From Streptomyces sp. WZ.A104 (GTDB lineage: Bacteria; Actinomycetota; Actinomycetes; Streptomycetales; Streptomycetaceae), in the NCBI RefSeq assembly GCF_002382885.1, contig NZ_NWVL01000006.1:105729-169728 (forward strand): a DNA stretch of 64,000 nucleotides, written 5' to 3'. The notes beneath the pieces are model-generated. The model saw nothing but the letters and a program-made list of their open reading frames with translations, made no database searches and was not told the DNA's origin. The stretch's first letter is position 1, and each line of letters opens with the position of its first letter. A program made the position numbers and the translations under genes. Shown here in pieces: positions 61,464 to 64,000 of this stretch.

Positions 61464-62604
61464 GTATCAAGCCTCCACAAGACAGCCTTCTCCACTGTCA
61501 CACCCCCACCAGAAGATCTGACCACCACAGGTTTCGCGATCCTGATGAGCAACTGTTGCCGAACTAGAAGGCGCCCCAGAAGCACATCGGAACGCTCAGC
61601 CAACCGACCGATTCACCCCTCAACACCTCCCTTGGTTCCAGCAAGAGGTCGCCAATTTCCAACACGCCACTTGGGGTATTTTTGCCCACAAGCACGGACT
61701 GACCTCCTGCATCATCGACCACTACCAAGAGTGATTGATCTCCAATCTCACGAAGATTGAAGCAACCACACTAAGAGCATCTATGCAGGTCACAGAGCTA
61801 GATAAGTCTCTTGCCTAGTCGCTATCGCAGACCTCTTCAAGTCTCTCACCCAGCCTCACTAGCAGTGCTCTTGCAGTCCTTAGGCCGGCCTTCACCCCAG
61901 GGTGAAGCACGCTTCCTACATAGGTCTATGTACAGGTCGACCAGTACGACTCCCCTTCGACCTATGCAACACCCCTTCAACGCGCCTTCAGATAGCACCT
62001 TCATCAGGTCCATGAAACAGGCCGTACAAAGCTCCTTCCCTTGACCAGCGATACGACTGTAGAAACAGGCTGCACATAGCCTTTGCCTTCGGCCAGTGAT
62101 ACGACTGCACTCACGATCTAGCTCCCGGCCTATACCGGGTCCGATAGTTCGACCTCAGGTGCACCCAACCATCAGAACCCACTGGAGACCCGACTAGCAG
62201 CCCCTCTGACGGCCCCAATTACGAACACCCGATCAAACTAGGCATAGTCCGAATCACCGGGCAGTCGAAAGGTTCACTATTGGATCGATCTGACGGACGC
62301 CCCAGAGACTCGCCTGTAGACCTGCTGAACCAACAGGTGACCAGCCAACCGTGGGAATCAACGACAGACCCATCACGAGACTCAGCGAAAGAACCACCTG
62401 GCAATCGTCCATGCGGTCTGACACATGGATGCCTGAACGAACCCAGGTAGGCCACGGGGTGGGAGCCGCTCAGCAGCCAGACCCTCGGGTAAGCTGCCGT
62501 CCCGTCTCTACACCAGGGGCGCGAACTGCTCGTTGACCCAGGTCGGAGTCCACCATCGGACGCCACACGGCGCCCGTCGATCGCTCGGAGGGGAACCCGC
62601 ACTG
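61464..62604. other. low-GC non-coding region, candidate plasmid origin or centromere
   Basis: About 1.1 kb with visibly lower GC than the rest, many stops in all frames and no supportable gene. It contains an 18-bp inverted repeat at 61890-61907 (CTTCACCC/GGGTGAAG), a 16-bp one at 61917-61932 (TACATAG/CTATGTA), and two 48-bp tandem repeats at 62014-62109. It separates the HTH gene from parA. This is the classic setting for an iteron-type origin or partition site. Confidence 0.55.
62014..62109. repeat. two 48-bp tandem repeats
   Basis: Copies at 62014-62061 and 62062-62109 match at 36 of 48 positions by direct comparison; most differences are transitions. The best conserved blocks are GAAACAGGC at the start and GATACGACTG near the end. 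A diverged partial copy (GACCAG then TACGACT) appears near 61937-61951. Iteron-like. Confidence 0.6.
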
Positions 62605-63675
62605 ATGACCGTCGATGAACTCACGCTTCCCGACTTCTCACTTGAGCCGTTCACGCCCTCGACGTCACCCGACGTGCTGAATCGGTTCGTGGAGTCGCTC
62701 CGCCCCTTCCTGACACGGGTCATCGCCGTGTTCAACGGCAAGGGCGGCCAGGGCAAGACGAGCATCGCGTCGCACACGGCCGGCCTTCTCGCCGAAGGAG
62801 AGGCCGCGAAGGCGGCGGAGGGCCAGGAGGCCGGCCGTGTCCTGCTCATCGAAGTCGATGCCCAGGGCAACACGCTTCACGACCTCGGCATCAAGGGCCA
62901 CGCGCTGAACGACGACGGCAAGTCCCTCGCCATCGCCCTCCAGTTCGGCGACCTGCCCAAGATCATTCGCGATGTACGCCCCCACCTCGACGTGGTCCCG
63001 AGCGGCAAGCAGCTGGAGCAGATCCCGTTCCAGATGGTCACCATGCAGAGCAAGCACGGCCAGGCAGCCAACCTGAGCCTGGCCGTGATGCTCGCCAAGC
63101 TGTCCCGCGAGTACGCCTGGATCGTGATCGACTGCCCGCCGGTCACCAAAGAGCCCCAGCTCCTTGCACTGTGCGCGGCCAGGTGGGTGCTGGCCCCGGT
63201 CTCGACGGGCGACACCTCGTCAATCGACGGACTCGGTGGCGTATCACACCGCTTCGAAGAGACCGCCCATCTCAACCCCGATCTGGAGCTCTTGGGCGCG
63301 GTTCTCTTCGGGTTCGCCCACCGGTACTACACCGACAAGAAGACGAAGGAGAAGCGACCGGTCGGCCTGTGGGTCCAAGCACGGGAGCGGATCCAGACGC
63401 TGCTGGCTGAGGCCGGCTCGGATGCTCCCGTCTTCCAGGCGGTCATCCGAGACGCAGAGGGGGTCGCGGTCAACTGCCGGGACAGGGGCCAGTTGGCGTA
63501 CGAGGTCGCCGAAGCGTCCGACGGCATCAAGTGGTGGGAGAAGAAGCGCGGCCAGAACGGAACCGTGCTCCCCACGGAACGTGCTGAAGAGGTGGGCCGC
63601 GACTACGAAGATCTGGTCGTCGAGATCGTTGAGCGCGTGGTTCAGGTAGAGCAGGAGGAGGCCCTGGCCGCATGA
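62605..63675 (+). CDS. parA: ParA-family partition ATPase
   Basis: A 356-residue ParA/MinD-type ATPase. The deviant Walker A is NGKGGQGKTS (about 44-53), followed by LLIEVDAQGN and the Walker B strand WIVIDCPPV. ParA moves plasmids or chromosomes by forming ATP-dependent gradients on the nucleoid. The ATG at 62605 has GGAGGGGA about 10 bases upstream. The stop overlaps the next gene by ATGA, typical for parAB. Its presence beside the repeat region suggests the molecule is a plasmid. Confidence 0.92.
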   Translation: MTVDELTLPDFSLEPFTPSTSPDVLNRFVESLRPFLTRVIAVFNGKGGQGKTSIASHTAGLLAEGEAAKAAEGQEAGRVLLIEVDAQGNTLHDLGIKGHALNDDGKSLAIALQFGDLPKIIRDVRPHLDVVPSGKQLEQIPFQMVTMQSKHGQAANLSLAVMLAKLSREYAWIVIDCPPVTKEPQLLALCAARWVLAPVSTGDTSSIDGLGGVSHRFEETAHLNPDLELLGAVLFGFAHRYYTDKKTKEKRPVGLWVQARERIQTLLAEAGSDAPVFQAVIRDAEGVAVNCRDRGQLAYEVAEASDGIKWWEKKRGQNGTVLPTERAEEVGRDYEDLVVEIVERVVQVEQEEALAA

Positions 63676-64000
63676 CCGAGACCTACACGAACGGTCCGGT
63701 GACCCCGCCGAAGCCCCAGGTTGCCGGGCTGGGACGGCGCCGCGGATCCCGCGTGGCTGCGGCCGGAAGCCAGTCTGCCGGTACGGCGCCTGCAGGCGCC
63801 GTACCGGCCACCTTCGCAGGGGGTGGCGCAGCGGTTCCTCCTCCTACTGCCCCGGCCCCTGTCCCCTCCATCGATCCGGAGGCCGAGGAGAAGCGCAAGG
63901 CCGAAGAGGCCGCCCGCGCCGAAGCCGAAGCCGAAGCCGAGGAGAAGCGCAAGGCCGAAGAGGCCGCCCGCGCCGAAGCCGAAGCCGAAGCCGAGGAGAA
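63672..64000 (+). CDS. ParB-position gene, coiled-coil protein (3' truncated by window)
   Basis: The first 109 residues only; the frame continues beyond the window. It starts MTETYTNGPVTPPKPQVAGL, with a Pro/Ala/Gly-rich linker that includes a 32-bp DNA palindrome, then an 18-residue repeat (AEEKRKAEEAARAEAEAE) that should form a charged helical or coiled-coil rod. It is coupled to parA (ATGA), so it is the probable partition partner, though no ParB DNA-binding domain is visible yet. Confidence 0.75.
   Translation, partial: MTETYTNGPVTPPKPQVAGLGRRRGSRVAAAGSQSAGTAPAGAVPATFAGGGAAVPPPTAPAPVPSIDPEAEEKRKAEEAARAEAEAEAEEKRKAEEAARAEAEAEAEE
63777..63808. repeat. 32-bp perfect palindrome within coding sequence
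   Basis: A perfect palindrome (centre GGCGCCTGCAGGCGCC, 16+16 bp) lies 105 bases into the ParB-position gene and encodes part of its Ala/Gly/Pro linker. It may be a protein-binding site or simply a stable hairpin. Confidence 0.6.
63882..64000 (+). repeat. 54-bp tandem repeats
   Basis: Units begin at 63882, 63936 and 63990 (cut by the window). Each encodes the same 18 residues (AEEKRKAEEAARAEAEAE). The first two are identical along their length by eye, implying recent expansion or gene conversion. Confidence 0.75.

Noticed and set aside
62014..62109. CRISPR array
   Set aside because: There are only two diverged head-to-tail repeats without spacers, so it is a tandem repeat rather than CRISPR.
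61545..62602. Short frames in the low-GC region
   Set aside because: All are short, without ribosome sites or recognisable motifs, and the codon pattern does not match the rest of the window.
1..64000. tRNA, rRNA, insertion sequences or integrase genes
   Set aside because: I saw no tRNA-like cloverleaf, rRNA signature, transposase motif or tyrosine/serine recombinase; a tRNAscan-SE and ISfinder search would settle this.

Overview
The window is high-GC actinobacterial DNA. GTG and TTG starts, dense ATGA/GTGA gene overlaps and gene families such as a conservon, an XRE-TPR regulator and CYP157-like P450s point to Streptomyces or a close relative. A ParA gene beside a repeat-bearing, visibly lower-GC non-coding stretch at the right end suggests a large, probably linear, plasmid or a plasmid-derived chromosome arm. 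No rRNA, tRNA, CRISPR array or intact transposon was seen.

Left (1-11.2 kb): the 3' end of an unknown gene and a small unknown gene on the plus strand converge, across a hairpin, on a four-gene minus-strand operon. That operon encodes a P-loop ATPase with a winged helix, an SNF2-type helicase ending in a DUF3883-like domain, a DUF1156-type adenine methyltransferase with zinc-binding Cys pairs, and a DUF499-type ATPase. I read it as an anti-phage system related to BREX type 3 and other methylase/helicase systems, with no PglZ or DrmA/B/C visible. Two near-identical 17-bp palindromes lie just upstream. Next (11.5-14.5 kb) is a plus-strand run of a 58-residue peptide, a JmjC/cupin oxygenase and an aldo/keto reductase, facing an APH-like kinase. 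It looks like a candidate uncharacterised RiPP-type or peptide-tailoring module.

Middle (15-37 kb): a long minus-strand run of small-molecule-type enzymes: a 2H phosphoesterase-like protein, two EEP-fold hydrolases, a VanX-like dipeptidase, a nitrilase-family amidase, an LmbE deacetylase, several APH-like kinases, a P-loop kinase, a pentapeptide protein, and MFS and ABC exporters. It includes unusual fusions: a double Nudix, a triple Nudix, Nudix-kinase, and SAM-methyltransferase-Nudix-PIMT. Gene overlaps suggest co-expression; the product or role is unknown.

Right-middle (37-46 kb): an FxLD-type class I lanthipeptide cluster with precursor, LanB, LanC, and an elimination-like domain fused to a PIMT-type methyltransferase. 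A hairpin follows the precursor gene and a strong hairpin follows the last gene. A longer operon (44-53 kb) runs toward it, from a GH15 enzyme through a conservon (cvnA-B-C-D plus two P450s, one lacking the ExxR motif) to a double-HTH LuxR regulator, a GNAT-like protein and a 52-residue basic peptide. At 53-56.6 kb a second full-length LanB stands alone with two tiny overlapping genes, one a single-span membrane peptide.

Right end (56.7-64 kb): a P-loop kinase, an RsbW-like ATPase, a divergent XRE-TPR regulator, another APH-like kinase and an HTH protein preceded by a 25-bp perfect palindrome. Then come about 1.1 kb of non-coding DNA with 48-bp tandem repeats (a candidate origin or centromere), ParA, and a coupled gene that runs off the window. 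That last gene carries a 32-bp perfect palindrome and 54-bp tandem repeats.
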